Shown here: piece after piece, positions 44,697-53,619 of the stretch
How the letters are laid out: every line of letters starts with the position of its first letter
Position numbering within the stretch: position 1 is the first letter of the stretch
From: Arthrobacter sp. GMC3
GTDB lineage: Bacteria > Actinomycetota > Actinomycetes > Actinomycetales > Micrococcaceae
Assembly: GCF_002929305.1 (NCBI RefSeq)
Contig: NZ_PJIO01000013.1
Location: 51,188 to 115,187 of the forward strand
Reading direction: 5' to 3'
Length of the DNA: 64,000 nucleotides
Program-made: the position numbers and the translations under genes
Notes under the pieces: model-generated
The model's database searches: none
Told to the model about the DNA's origin: nothing
What the model saw: only the letters and a program-made list of their open reading frames with translations

Positions 44697-46091
44697 TTAG
44701 ACAAACTGCCAGATCAACGCGGCCATGCCGAAGCCCACCACGGAGAGTACAGTCTCGAGGACCGTCCAGGTTTTCAGGGTGTCCTTGACGGACATGTTGA
44801 AGTACTTGGAGATGATCCAGAAGCCGCCATCGTTGACATGGCTGGCGATGACGGAACCGGAGGCGATCGCCATGACGATCAGGGCCAGCTGCGGTTGCGA
44901 GTACCCGGCGGCGAGGACGCTCGGGGCCAGGATTCCGCCGGTGGTGACGATGGCAACCGTCGCCGAACCCTGGGCGATGCGCATACCAGCTGAGATCACG
45001 AAGGCAGAAAGCAGCAAAGGCAGCCCGGCAGTGGCGAGGGAATCGGCCACTGCCTTGCCCACACCGGTGGCACCCAGCACGGCGCCAAAGAACGCACCGG
45101 CACCCACAACTAGCAAAATCATGCCAACAGGACGCAGTGAGGATGAGGTCAGTTCGGAGATCTCCTGCCCGCTCATGCCGCGGCGGGTGCCCAGCAGCCA
45201 CATGGCCAGCAGCACAGCCACTGTAAGGGCGATGGCCGGGTTGCCGAAGAACTGCAAGGTAGTACGGAGGCCGCCGTCGGGCAGCATGATGTTGCCGAAC
45301 GTGCCGCCCAGGATCAAAAGCATGGGCGTGCCGATAGCCAGCAGAACGGTACCGAGTGCCGGATCGCCCAGGGCTTTGGCCTCATCGGATTCCGGGATGA
45401 TCCGGTCCTCAGGCACGTTGACCATGACGCGCTTTCCGATCCAGGTGCCCCAGAGGATGCCGGAGGCAAACCAGGCAGGGATACCGCAGGCCAGGCCCAT
45501 GATGATCAGCCAGCCCAGATCCACATGGAACAGGCCAGCGGCGGCTACGGGGCCTGGGTGCGGCGGCAGGAAGGCATGCGTGACGGACAGTCCGGCCAGC
45601 AGCGGGAGAGCGTAGAGAACCAGCGATTTTCCGCCCCGGACGGCCGCCACATAAACAAGCGGAGCCAAAACAAAGATGCCAATGTCAAAAAACACCGGAA
45701 TACCCAGGACAAAGCCGGTGACACCCATGGCCAGGGGCGTGCCCTTTTCACCAAAGAGCTTTACGAGCCGGCCCATGAGGACTTCGGCTCCACCGGATCG
45801 TTCCAAGATGGCACCCAGGACAGTACCCAGGCCAATGATCACGGTGATGTGGCCGAGGATCCCGGCGAAGCCCTTTTCAATGATCGCGTCGCTGCTCTTG
45901 GTCGCCGATCCCACCAAATCCTGCACCGACACCCCACCTGCAAGCGCCACAATAATGCCGACCACGAGCAAGGCAATAAAGGGTTCCAGCTTGACCTTGA
46001 TAATCAAAACCAGCAAGACGGCAATGCCCAGACCGGCAAGGAGCAAAAGCCCTGCCGTGTCGTGGTGAAGCCAGTTAACAAAATCAGTCAT
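44697..46091 (-). CDS. gntP: Gluconate:H+ symporter family permease (GntP)
   Basis: The 464-aa membrane protein of 12-14 helices belongs to the GntP family, which imports gluconate and related sugar acids. Family stretches include GLGTVLGAILERSGGAEVLM, FFDIGIFVLAPLVY and SAFVISAGMRIAQGSATVA. I start at the ATG at 46091; an upstream frame to 46124 overlaps the eda end region without a good signal. As the last gene of the operon with deacylase, dehydratase and KDPG aldolase, it probably imports the sugar acid that feeds the pathway. Confidence 0.9.
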   Translation of the reverse strand: MTDFVNWLHHDTAGLLLLAGLGIAVLLVLIIKVKLEPFIALLVVGIIVALAGGVSVQDLVGSATKSSDAIIEKGFAGILGHITVIIGLGTVLGAILERSGGAEVLMGRLVKLFGEKGTPLAMGVTGFVLGIPVFFDIGIFVLAPLVYVAAVRGGKSLVLYALPLLAGLSVTHAFLPPHPGPVAAAGLFHVDLGWLIIMGLACGIPAWFASGILWGTWIGKRVMVNVPEDRIIPESDEAKALGDPALGTVLLAIGTPMLLILGGTFGNIMLPDGGLRTTLQFFGNPAIALTVAVLLAMWLLGTRRGMSGQEISELTSSSLRPVGMILLVVGAGAFFGAVLGATGVGKAVADSLATAGLPLLLSAFVISAGMRIAQGSATVAIVTTGGILAPSVLAAGYSQPQLALIVMAIASGSVIASHVNDGGFWIISKYFNMSVKDTLKTWTVLETVLSVVGFGMAALIWQFV

Positions 46092-46117
46092 GAACTTACT
46101 TTCAAAGAAAAAATAGA

Positions 46118-46753
46118 TTAGCAAAGAATGCTGGTGAACGCGGCGGCGCGGGCAGTAATCTCATCCCACGTTCCGGCGGCCACGACGGCCGGGGGCACCA
46201 CGGCGGTCCCGCAGCACACGGCGACTGCGCCAGCTGCGAGGAAGTCCTTGGCGTTTGCGGCGCTGATTCCACCAGAGGGCAGCAACTTGATGCCCGGGTA
46301 GGGCCCCTGCAGGTCCTTCAGGTAGGCCGGCCCCATGGCGCTGGCCGGGAAGATCTTCACGACGGCGGAGCCCAGGTCAAGCGCCATTGCCACCTCAGTG
46401 GGTGTCAGGGCGCCGAGCGCGAACGGGATGCCAGCGTCGGCGGCCACCTTGGCCACCTCGGGGCGAATCCCGGGGGTGACAAGGAACTGGGCGCCGGCGT
46501 CGATCGCGGCCTTGGCTTGGTCTGCGGTAAGAACAGTTCCCACACCGATAATCGCGCCATGATCTGCTGCAGTAGCCGCCGCACGGGCAACATGGGCTAG
46601 CAGGTTCGGGGTGGTGTAGGTCAGTTCGACGCCGGTGATGCCACCTGCCACGAGCGAGCGGCAAAGCTCGGCAGCGTCGGCAATCTCGGGAGCTCGTACG
46701 ACGGCGATGGTGCGGTCAGCCTCGAGCCGTGCAATGAGTTCTTGGTTATTCAT
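46118..46753 (-). CDS. eda: KDPG / 4-hydroxy-2-oxoglutarate aldolase
   Basis: The 211-aa class I aldolase splits 2-keto-3-deoxy-6-phosphogluconate into pyruvate and glyceraldehyde 3-phosphate. Marks are the N-terminal TIAVVRAPEIADAAELCRSL, the catalytic Glu in GVELTYTTP, FLVTPGIRPEV, and the Schiff-base Lys in VVKIFPAS, then LLPSGGIS. Its ATG overlaps the deacylase stop (ATGA). The divergent PfkB kinase supplies its substrate from 2-keto-3-deoxygluconate. Confidence 0.93.
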   Translation of the reverse strand: MNNQELIARLEADRTIAVVRAPEIADAAELCRSLVAGGITGVELTYTTPNLLAHVARAAATAADHGAIIGVGTVLTADQAKAAIDAGAQFLVTPGIRPEVAKVAADAGIPFALGALTPTEVAMALDLGSAVVKIFPASAMGPAYLKDLQGPYPGIKLLPSGGISAANAKDFLAAGAVAVCCGTAVVPPAVVAAGTWDEITARAAAFTSILC

Positions 46754-48384
46754 GATGTGGGGCGGGTTCCTTCCGGGGTACGGCGCAGCGCCCGGCCGGC
46801 AAGTGCGCCGGTGGGTGTGCCCGCTTTGATGGCTGCAGTGCCGTTGACAAATACGTACTGGATTCCCGCGGCTGCTTGGCGCGGGTTTTCAAAGGTGGCG
46901 GTGGCGTTGACTGTTTCCGGGTCGAAGAGCACCAGGTCTGCTGCGTAGCCGACGCGCACCAGGCCGCGGTCCACCAGTTTCAACCGAGCCGCGGGACGCC
47001 CGCTGAGGTGGTGAACCATTTGTTCCAGATTGAGCAGGCCCAGTTCGCGGCTGTAATGGCCAAGGTAGCGGGGGAAGGTTCCCCAGGCGCGCGGGTGTGG
47101 CTTGGCGCCGACCAGGATTCCGTCACTGCCGCCGCAGTGGGTGCGGTGAACCATGATGGCCTGCACGTTTTCCTCGTGACCCACGTGTTGCAGGATGCCT
47201 GTGGCCATTTTGTCGCGCAGCAGAATGTCCACGAAGGTCTCGAAGGGATCGGTGCCGTTGTTCTGGGCGATCTGGGCAATGGTCTTGCCGACGTAACCGT
47301 CTAGTTCCGGATTTTGAACACCCGATATTTCCAGGGTTTCCCATTCGGCCACTACGCCATGGCAGCCGTCGGAACCGTAGATCTCCACGTTCTCGCGAAT
47401 CTGGGCAAGGGTATGCGGATCTCGCAACCTGTCCATGGTTGTCTGGCTCCCACCGGCGGAGGCCCAGCTGGGCAGGATGGCCGACAGGGTGGTGGCACCG
47501 GGGAGGTAGGGGTAGGTGTCCAAGGTGATGTCCACGCCGTCGTCCAACGCCCGGTCGATCAAACCCAATAGCTCGGGGGCACGGCCCTTGTTCGGGGCGA
47601 AGTTCATGGTGGCGTGGGAAAGGTGCAGGGCGCAGCCGGTTGCACGGCTCAGCTCGATCATTTCGTCGTAGGCCTCGAGGGCGCCTTTGCCGTAGGAGCG
47701 GTGGTGCGGTGCATAGAAGCCACCGAACTCGGCCACTACTGAGCACAGCTGTGTCAATTCCTCGGTGGTGGCGTACATGCCCGGGGTGTAGGTCAGCCCG
47801 GAGGACATGCCTACGGCGCCTTCCTCCATGGCGGCACGAATGACCTCTTGTTGGGCGCTTACCTCTTCGGCGGTGGCTTCGCCGTCACCGAATCCGCGGA
47901 CCATGGCCCTGACCGTGCCTTGGGGAATCAGGTAGGCGGCGTTGGTGGCAATCCCTTGATCGAGCCGGTCGAGGTACTCCCCCACCGTGCGCCAATTGAA
48001 GTCGAAGTCGGCAGGGTTTTCGTTCCAACCGGCAATCTTTTGCCGCACCCCAGCCAGTGTGACGTCGTCAATGGGGGCATAGGAAAGCCCGTCCTGACCC
48101 AGCAGCTCGGTGGTGACTCCCTGACTGAGTTTGGCGTAGTGGTCCGGGTTCAGGAACAGTTGCAGGTCCGAGTGGGCGTGCATGTCAATGAATCCAGGGC
48201 TCAGCACCAACCCCCGGGCGTCGATGACGTCGTCGCCACCAGGGTAGGTGCCAGCCGTGGAAATGCTGTGGATCAGTCCATTTTCGAGCACGACGTCGGC
48301 AACATACCTGGGTGCGCCGCTCCCGTCCACGACTGTTGCGTTGGCGATGATGGTGCGCACGGTGGACGTGCTTTGCGAAGTCAT
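46750..48384 (-). CDS. N-acyl-D-amino acid deacylase (D-aminoacylase family)
   Basis: The 544-aa amidohydrolase removes an acyl group, usually acetyl, from N-acyl-D-amino acids. It has the metal motif GFIDMHAHSDLQLF, the loop SQGVTTELLGQDG, His residues in FYAPHHRSYG and ALHLSHATM, and the C-terminal RLKLVDRGLVRVGYAADLVLFDP. It follows the PLP dehydratase gene by 3 nt and overlaps eda by 4 nt. In this setting N-acetyl-D-glucosaminate, itself an N-acyl D-amino acid, is a good candidate substrate; ordinary N-acetyl-D-amino acids are the alternative. Confidence 0.9.
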   Translation of the reverse strand: MTSQSTSTVRTIIANATVVDGSGAPRYVADVVLENGLIHSISTAGTYPGGDDVIDARGLVLSPGFIDMHAHSDLQLFLNPDHYAKLSQGVTTELLGQDGLSYAPIDDVTLAGVRQKIAGWNENPADFDFNWRTVGEYLDRLDQGIATNAAYLIPQGTVRAMVRGFGDGEATAEEVSAQQEVIRAAMEEGAVGMSSGLTYTPGMYATTEELTQLCSVVAEFGGFYAPHHRSYGKGALEAYDEMIELSRATGCALHLSHATMNFAPNKGRAPELLGLIDRALDDGVDITLDTYPYLPGATTLSAILPSWASAGGSQTTMDRLRDPHTLAQIRENVEIYGSDGCHGVVAEWETLEISGVQNPELDGYVGKTIAQIAQNNGTDPFETFVDILLRDKMATGILQHVGHEENVQAIMVHRTHCGGSDGILVGAKPHPRAWGTFPRYLGHYSRELGLLNLEQMVHHLSGRPAARLKLVDRGLVRVGYAADLVLFDPETVNATATFENPRQAAAGIQYVFVNGTAAIKAGTPTGALAGRALRRTPEGTRPTS

Positions 48385-48387
48385 GGC

Positions 48388-49758
48388 CTAGAAGAACGTG
48401 TGGATGAGATCCACGACGCGGTGGTCATTGCGGGCATCGGCAAGGACGGGGATGAGCGTCCACTTGTCGAATGCCGTGCACGGGTGGGACAAGCCCAGGC
48501 GGACCACATCACCAATGTTGACAGACGTCGTTTCCGGGTTAAACCGCAAGAAGCTGTGCTGGTCGTTGACGGAACTGATGCTCGCACCAACAAGTGTGTC
48601 CAGTTCACCACCAAGTGACCGCGCAAGGAACTGGGGTTCGGGTAGGCCCTCATCCACGGGAAGGTCGCGCTTGCCGGCGTCGAGGATTGCAAGGCCCGGC
48701 TCGGGTGCAGAGACAACGCGGGCCCAGGCATGCATGGCCGAGGCAAACGGCTTCGTAGCCATTTCCGCCCCGCGGCCAAACGGTGAAATGCCACGGTAGA
48801 AGCCGTCGTCGTGCACAATGTAGGCACCGCTGCGGATGATGACCTCAACCTTGGGGCCGCCGTCGGCTGTGGCCGGCGAGGCACAGTCGCCCAAGACGTC
48901 AACCACGTCGTCAAAGTAGGCACTGCCGCCGGCGGTGACAATAATGTCAGCATCGGGCGCGTACAAGTTCTCGGTCAGCAACTGCTCGTGGAGATCCTTG
49001 ACACGGGAAAGGTAACCGCGCACGGTGCCCAGGGCGTCGGCGTCGGCCGTGTGGGCCAGGGAGCCCTCGTAGCCGCCCACGCCCACAAGGCGCAGGTGGG
49101 TGGATGCGTTGACTGCACGGGCCAGCTCAAGTGCCTGCGCGCTGGAACGAATCCCCGTCCGCCCTCCCTCTTGGCCCAGTTCAACGATGACGTCAAGTAC
49201 GGCGCCGGGAACTGCCGAGAGTGTGGTTTCTTGGAGGGCGACTGTCTGCAGCGAGTCGACCCAGGACACAACGGTGAACGACGGGCTCTGCGTGGCCGCT
49301 ACCCAGGCGATGGCCTGCGGGTCGGTGAGGCTGTTGGCGATCATGACGCGACCGACCCCAAAGGCGTGGGCGACGCGCAGCTGGGAGGCGTTAGCCAAGG
49401 TGATGCCCCAGGCTCCATTATCCAGCTGTTGACGCCACATTTGCGGAGCCATGGTGGTCTTGCCATGGGGTGCCAGACGAACGCCCTTCTCAGCACACCA
49501 GCGGGCCATCTGCACAACGTTTGCGTTGATGGCCATGGCGTCAAGGGTCAGCAGGGGCGTTTGCAAGTCTCCCAAGGAGACACCAGATGTGGCGAATGCG
49601 CCAGCGGTTTGCCCGTGGGCGGCAGCGGGTATGGCCTTGTAGTTGAAGCCCAGTTCGCGCTGGTCGAGTGCCTCAACCATGGCGACATCGATGCCTGCCG
49701 ACGGTTCGGTGTTGCCGGCTGGTGCCACGCTGCCGTTGATGGTTGCGTCCTTGCCCAC
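48388..49758 (-). CDS. Fold-type III PLP D-amino acid dehydratase/deaminase (D-serine/D-threonine dehydratase-like)
   Basis: The 456-aa enzyme has an alanine racemase-type barrel with the PLP Lys in APHGKTTMAPQM and a C-terminal domain with HPC in RLGLSHPCTAFDKW, matching the His/Cys zinc site of D-serine dehydratase-like proteins. Such enzymes remove ammonia from D-3-hydroxy amino acids. D-glucosaminate has this structure and would yield 2-keto-3-deoxygluconate. GTG at 49758 has GAAGGGAAG upstream; the longer frame to 49845 crosses the operator. It is the first gene of the operon. Confidence 0.88.
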   Translation of the reverse strand: MGKDATINGSVAPAGNTEPSAGIDVAMVEALDQRELGFNYKAIPAAAHGQTAGAFATSGVSLGDLQTPLLTLDAMAINANVVQMARWCAEKGVRLAPHGKTTMAPQMWRQQLDNGAWGITLANASQLRVAHAFGVGRVMIANSLTDPQAIAWVAATQSPSFTVVSWVDSLQTVALQETTLSAVPGAVLDVIVELGQEGGRTGIRSSAQALELARAVNASTHLRLVGVGGYEGSLAHTADADALGTVRGYLSRVKDLHEQLLTENLYAPDADIIVTAGGSAYFDDVVDVLGDCASPATADGGPKVEVIIRSGAYIVHDDGFYRGISPFGRGAEMATKPFASAMHAWARVVSAPEPGLAILDAGKRDLPVDEGLPEPQFLARSLGGELDTLVGASISSVNDQHSFLRFNPETTSVNIGDVVRLGLSHPCTAFDKWTLIPVLADARNDHRVVDLIHTFF

Positions 49759-49792
49759 TGCTACTTCCCTTCGCGGGCCAGCATGTCGGCCC

Positions 49793-49821
49793 CGTTGCGT
49801 ATATTGCAACGCTAGTTGCAA
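49793..49821. promoter_or_regulatory. IclR-type operator between the two divergent operons
   Basis: CGTTGC-7 nt-GCAACG (49793-49811) is a perfect inverted repeat, and a third half-site GTTGCAA follows at 49815-49821. The GTTGC/GCAAC half-sites are spaced 10-12 bp, one helical turn. The site lies between the dehydratase (minus) and kinase (plus) starts and is the probable target of the IclR regulator at 50930. Confidence 0.65.
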
Positions 49822-49913
49822 ACTCACTGTCACCATGTCTAACATGGTCAGGATTCGTCCGTCAAGACGAGAGTGAGATTCCAGCCACAGGGTGAGAGGA
49901 AGTGCAGAAGGTC

Positions 49914-50933
49914 ATGCTTTCAGTTGTTTGCATCGGAGAAACGATGGCAATGCTCACCCCAACCCATGACATTCCGCTCTCGGAAGCCACTGAGCTCTTC
50001 TACGGTGTGGGTGGCGCGGAGTCCAACGTCGCCATGGGTCTGGCCGCCATGGGCGTCGAAACCCATTGGATCGGCAGGGTGGGCCGCGACGGCTTTGGCA
50101 CCCGCATTCTTAATGACCTCACAGCTCACCAGGTGGGTGTCGGCGGTGTCGAAGTCGACCCCGCACTCCCCACAGGCCTGTACGTCAAGGTCCCTGCCAC
50201 TACGAAATCTGATGTCGAGGAAAGTTCGGTCCTGTACTACCGGAAGGGTTCGGCCGCCTCGGCCATGAGCCCGCAGATGCTGAGGAACCCGGCCATCGGC
50301 TCTCTCCTGGAATCGGCGGGACTCGTTCACTTGAGCGGCATCACTGCGGCACTATCCCCCAGCTGCCGCGCCATGCTCCACACCATCATGTCCGCGCCCC
50401 GCAACGGCCAGTTCATCTCCTTCGACGTCAACTGGCGCGAGGCGCTGTGGGCTGACGAAGACAAAACTGTCCTCGCGACGCTCGCCAACCAGGCCGACGT
50501 GGTGCTGGTGGGAGCCGATGAGGCCCTGCCGGCCTTCGGGACCAATGACGAGGCGGCACTGCGGGCACTGCTTCCCGGACCATCCGTCATTGTGCTCAAG
50601 AACGCCGACACATCCGCGATTGCGTTGATGAACGACGGCGGCCGCGTGGAAGTTCCTGCGCTGAGCGTCGACGTGCTTGAGCCAGTGGGTGCCGGGGATG
50701 CGTTTGCCGCCGGTTACCTCAGCGGCCGGTTGTTCGGGCTGGACCAGCGCTCCTCGCTGCGTCGCGGTCACCTGAGCGCCGCCTGCACGCTCACCGTCCT
50801 TGGCGATCGCGGCCCCCTTCCGACGTCGGAGGTTCTGGCCCAAATTCTTGGCTGTTCCGAAGAGGAATGGGCCGCCACCAGGGTTTCCCCCGGGCGGATC
50901 GATTCCCCCGTCTTGATAGGTACCACGCCATGA
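49914..50933 (+). CDS. kdgK: PfkB-family sugar kinase, probable 2-keto-3-deoxygluconate kinase
   Basis: The 339-aa ribokinase-fold kinase has VCIGETMAMLTP at the start, GGAESNVAMGLAAMG, and the catalytic GAGDAFAAGYLSG near residue 260. AGAAGG precedes the ATG at 49914; a GTG at 49902 sits too close to its ribosome-binding site. The context with KDPG aldolase and a GntP permease makes 2-keto-3-deoxygluconate the likely substrate, giving KDPG. The IclR gene overlaps by 4 nt. Confidence 0.85.
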   Translation: MLSVVCIGETMAMLTPTHDIPLSEATELFYGVGGAESNVAMGLAAMGVETHWIGRVGRDGFGTRILNDLTAHQVGVGGVEVDPALPTGLYVKVPATTKSDVEESSVLYYRKGSAASAMSPQMLRNPAIGSLLESAGLVHLSGITAALSPSCRAMLHTIMSAPRNGQFISFDVNWREALWADEDKTVLATLANQADVVLVGADEALPAFGTNDEAALRALLPGPSVIVLKNADTSAIALMNDGGRVEVPALSVDVLEPVGAGDAFAAGYLSGRLFGLDQRSSLRRGHLSAACTLTVLGDRGPLPTSEVLAQILGCSEEEWAATRVSPGRIDSPVLIGTTP

Positions 50934-51691
50934 GCCAGAGCCTCATCCGTGCCCTCGGCCTAATGTCGCAGCTGGCCGAGCAGCCCGCCACCTTGGATGA
51001 GTTGGCGGCAACCTCCGACGTCCACAAGACAACCGTGATGCGACTGCTGCATTCCCTCGAGGACGAGCACTTTCTGGTCCGCAACGCGGCCGGACAATTC
51101 CAGTTGGGCCGGAAACTCTTTGAGCTTTCCTCCCGTGCCTTGGAACTGCGTGACCTGCGCCAGATTGCCCGCCCGCATTTGGCCAAGCTGAACGATGCAA
51201 CAGGCCATACCGTCCACCTTGCCGAACTTGAGGGCGCCGAGGTGGTGTACATCGACAAGTTCGAGTCGCACCATCCCGTTCGCATGTACTCACGGATTGG
51301 ACTCACGGCGGCTTTGCATTCGGCGGCTGTTGCCAAAATCATCCTGGCGGATATGCCCCGCTCCCGGCAGGTGCATATTGCTGCCGGGCTGGACTACATC
51401 AAGATGACTGAGAACACGCTGACCACACCTGAGGAACTACTGAACGAGCTAAGTCTTGTACGTGAACAAGGCTGGGCGCAGGATAGGTCCGAGCACGAGT
51501 CATTTGTGCACTGCGTTGCCGCGCCCATCAGGGACGCCTCCGGAAGCGTGGTGGGGGCGGCGTCAATCTCTGTCCCGGTGGTCCTACTGGACTACGAAGG
51601 CTTGCTGAAATTACTACCAGTACTAATTAATGGGACCCAGGCCATCTCAAGAGATTTGGGTTGGGTCTCCAATGAAAGGAACACTCGATGA
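50930..51691 (+). CDS. IclR-family regulator of the sugar-acid cluster
   Basis: The 253-aa protein has the winged helix at residues 1-60 (TLDELAATSDVHKTTVMRLL; recognition part VHKTTVMRLLHSL) and the effector domain (VHLAELEGAEVVYIDKFES, ALHSAAVAKIIL). ATG at 50930 overlaps the kinase stop, and the next gene (ridA) overlaps its own stop. IclR-type KdgR proteins often respond to 2-keto-3-deoxygluconate, which fits. The TTGC/GCAA repeats at 49793-49821 are its expected operator. Confidence 0.9.
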   Translation: MSQSLIRALGLMSQLAEQPATLDELAATSDVHKTTVMRLLHSLEDEHFLVRNAAGQFQLGRKLFELSSRALELRDLRQIARPHLAKLNDATGHTVHLAELEGAEVVYIDKFESHHPVRMYSRIGLTAALHSAAVAKIILADMPRSRQVHIAAGLDYIKMTENTLTTPEELLNELSLVREQGWAQDRSEHESFVHCVAAPIRDASGSVVGAASISVPVVLLDYEGLLKLLPVLINGTQAISRDLGWVSNERNTR

Positions 51692-52092
51692 GTGAAAAAA
51701 CTATTGTCCGCACCGAAAACGCTCCCGCCCCGGCGCACACCTTCTCGCAGGGTGTAAAGAAGGGTGGCCTGTTCCAGGTCTCCGGCCAGGGCCCCATGGA
51801 CCCGGTTGCCAACGAGTACATTGGCGAAGGCGACGTCCGCGTTCAGACTCGTCGCACACTCGAGAACGTCAAGGCCATCCTGGAAGCCGGAGGTTCTTCC
51901 GTAGAAGACGTCATCATGTTCCGCGTTTACCTGACCACGCGCGACGACTTCCCCGCCATGAACGACGTCTACGGCGAGTTCATCAAGGAAAACGTCCCCA
52001 GCGGCCAGCTCCCGTCCCGCACCACTGTCTTCGTTGACTTGCCCCACGAGGTCATGTTGGTCGAGATCGACGCTCTGGCCGTCACCGCGTAG
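51688..52092 (+). CDS. ridA: RidA-family enamine/imine deaminase
   Basis: The 134-aa protein of the RidA/YjgF family hydrolyses reactive enamines or imines released by PLP dehydratases. It has GLFQVSGQGPMDP, TRRTLENVKAILEAGG and the conserved Arg in QLPSRTTVFVDLP. Its ATG overlaps the IclR stop. Co-location with a PLP dehydratase strongly suggests it clears the enamine product of that enzyme. Confidence 0.9.
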   Translation: MSEKTIVRTENAPAPAHTFSQGVKKGGLFQVSGQGPMDPVANEYIGEGDVRVQTRRTLENVKAILEAGGSSVEDVIMFRVYLTTRDDFPAMNDVYGEFIKENVPSGQLPSRTTVFVDLPHEVMLVEIDALAVTA

Positions 52093-52103
52093 CTAACACC
52101 CGG

Positions 52104-52169
52104 GTGCCGGAACGGCCGCTCACATCAACCTTTGCGGTTGTTGTGAGCGGCCGTTCCGGCACTTTTTGT
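52104..52169. terminator. Strong intrinsic terminator after ridA
   Basis: A 21-bp perfect stem (52104-52124 with 52142-52162) is extended by an inner CAACC/GGTTG stem after one mismatch and followed by TTTTTGTTT. It ends the kinase-iclR-ridA operon; read backwards it could also stop the minus-strand rhodanese gene. Confidence 0.88.
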
Positions 52170-52193
52170 TTAAGCCCGACGGCGGACGTTCAG

Positions 52194-52592
52194 TCAGTCA
52201 GCCGTGACGAGAGGGTCCGTGGCCCGGGTGTTGAGACCATCGGCTGTTTCCACGGGAAGACCATTTCTGGCCCAGTATTCAATGCCACCGATCATTTCCC
52301 GCACTGGATAGCCCAGTTCTGCGAAAGCCAGGGCGGCAAAGGTGCTGCCATTACAGCCTGGCCCCCACGAATACACCACCACGGGCGTGCCGGGTGGGAT
52401 GAGCGCAGCGGCCTGGGCCGGAATGAGAGCCGTGGGCAGGTGGATGGCGCCGGGGACGTGCCCGTGGTCCCAGGAGGCGTGCCTGCGGGTGTCCACGAGC
52501 GCGAATTCACCGCCTACGAGTCCGTCACGGGCGGCCATGACATCGATTTCAAATTCCAACTTGGCCCGGAAGTGTTCGGTGGCGTTACTCAT
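52194..52592 (-). CDS. Rhodanese-like domain protein
   Basis: The 132-aa single-domain protein has FALVDTRRHASWDHGHVPGA, the first rhodanese signature, and the active-site loop VYSWGPGCNGSTFAA with the catalytic Cys. It may move sulfane sulfur or act in redox signalling. It lies between the ridA terminator and xerD on the minus strand. The N-terminal helix (about 1-20) is typical. Confidence 0.88.
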   Translation of the reverse strand: MSNATEHFRAKLEFEIDVMAARDGLVGGEFALVDTRRHASWDHGHVPGAIHLPTALIPAQAAALIPPGTPVVVYSWGPGCNGSTFAALAFAELGYPVREMIGGIEYWARNGLPVETADGLNTRATDPLVTAD

Positions 52593-52635
52593 GGTTCAAC
52601 CGTACGGCACAGCGGTCTACTAGCGGGATAGGGGG

Positions 52636-53619
52636 TTATCCGAGCGCGCGTGGGTGTGCGGCCGCATACACTTCGCGCAGCGTCTCGGCAGTGACCAGCG
52701 TATACACCTGCGTGGTGGTGACGGAGGCGTGCCCCAAGAGTTCTTGAACTACGCGCACGTCAGCCCCTCCTTCAAGAAGATGTGTGGCAAACGAGTGGCG
52801 CAGGGTGTGCGGGGACACCTCGAGATCAACCTGGGCTTTCTCGGCGGCAGCCTTCAAAATGGTCCACGCGCTTTGGCGGCTGATTCGCCCACCCCGCACA
52901 TTCAGAAACAGGGCAGGGGTACCTTTCCCCTTGGCGGCCAACGATCCCCGGCCGCGCACAAGATAAGCCTCAATGGCTCGAAGCGCATAGGAGCCGATCG
53001 GCACAAGACGTTCCTTTGACCCCTTGCCAAAGAGTCGCACCAGCGAGGGCCCCTCTCCCCCAGCAGGCGCCAGAACAAGATCGTCGACATCGAGCCCGAT
53101 TGCTTCGCTAATGCGGGCCCCGGTGGAGTACAAGAACTCAAGCATGGCCGAGTCCCGCAACCCTGCCGGAGTGTCTGAGCCGGCAGCTTCAAGAATTTTA
53201 GTTACCTGGGCGACGCTGATGGCTTTGGGCAGGCGTCGGCCCGCCATGGGCGGGTGGACATCCGCGGCCGGATCCTTGGTGGTCAGTCCTTCCAGGGCCC
53301 AGAATTTGTGTAGCCCTCGCACCGCCACAATGGTCCGCGCGGCGGAGCGCAGCCCCAGCGCGGAGCCGCCGTCGGCCCCGTCGGAGAGGCCCTGGGCGAA
53401 CTCGCTGACGTGATGGCGGGTAATCTGTTCGGGCTCAAGAACGGGGAAAGCCGCAAGGAAGTGCTGATAGCGGGAAAGGTCGCGCCGATAGGCTGCCAGG
53501 GTGTTGGCGGCAAGGCCGCGTTCCACGCTGACGTGCTGGAGGTAATCTGCAACAGCCCTCCCCAAGGGGGAAACGCTGCCAACACTATCGGTTCCGCGGA
53601 CCAGTCCCCCGGCAGTCAC
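52636..53619 (-). CDS. xerD: Tyrosine recombinase XerD
   Basis: The 327-aa site-specific recombinase resolves chromosome dimers at dif with XerC. It has the N-terminal SAM-like domain ([19 protein letters not shown]) and catalytic residues in [10 protein letters not shown] (Arg), [15 protein letters not shown] (His-Arg), GHAS (His) and VYT (Tyr). GTG at 53619 overlaps the Nudix stop (GTGA), which decides the start over the longer frame to 53649. It is part of the core block with pyrG and recN. Confidence 0.93.
   Translation of the reverse strand: MTAGGLVRGTDSVGSVSPLGRAVADYLQHVSVERGLAANTLAAYRRDLSRYQHFLAAFPVLEPEQITRHHVSEFAQGLSDGADGGSALGLRSAARTIVAVRGLHKFWALEGLTTKDPAADVHPPMAGRRLPKAISVAQVTKILEAAGSDTPAGLRDSAMLEFLYSTGARISEAIGLDVDDLVLAPAGGEGPSLVRLFGKGSKERLVPIGSYALRAIEAYLVRGRGSLAAKGKGTPALFLNVRGGRISRQSAWTILKAAAEKAQVDLEVSPHTLRHSFATHLLEGGADVRVVQELLGHASVTTTQVYTLVTAETLREVYAAAHPRALG

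Noticed and set aside
52636..53619. Tyrosine recombinase as sign of a mobile element
   Set aside because: It is the housekeeping xerD, translationally coupled to the pyrG-linked Nudix gene.
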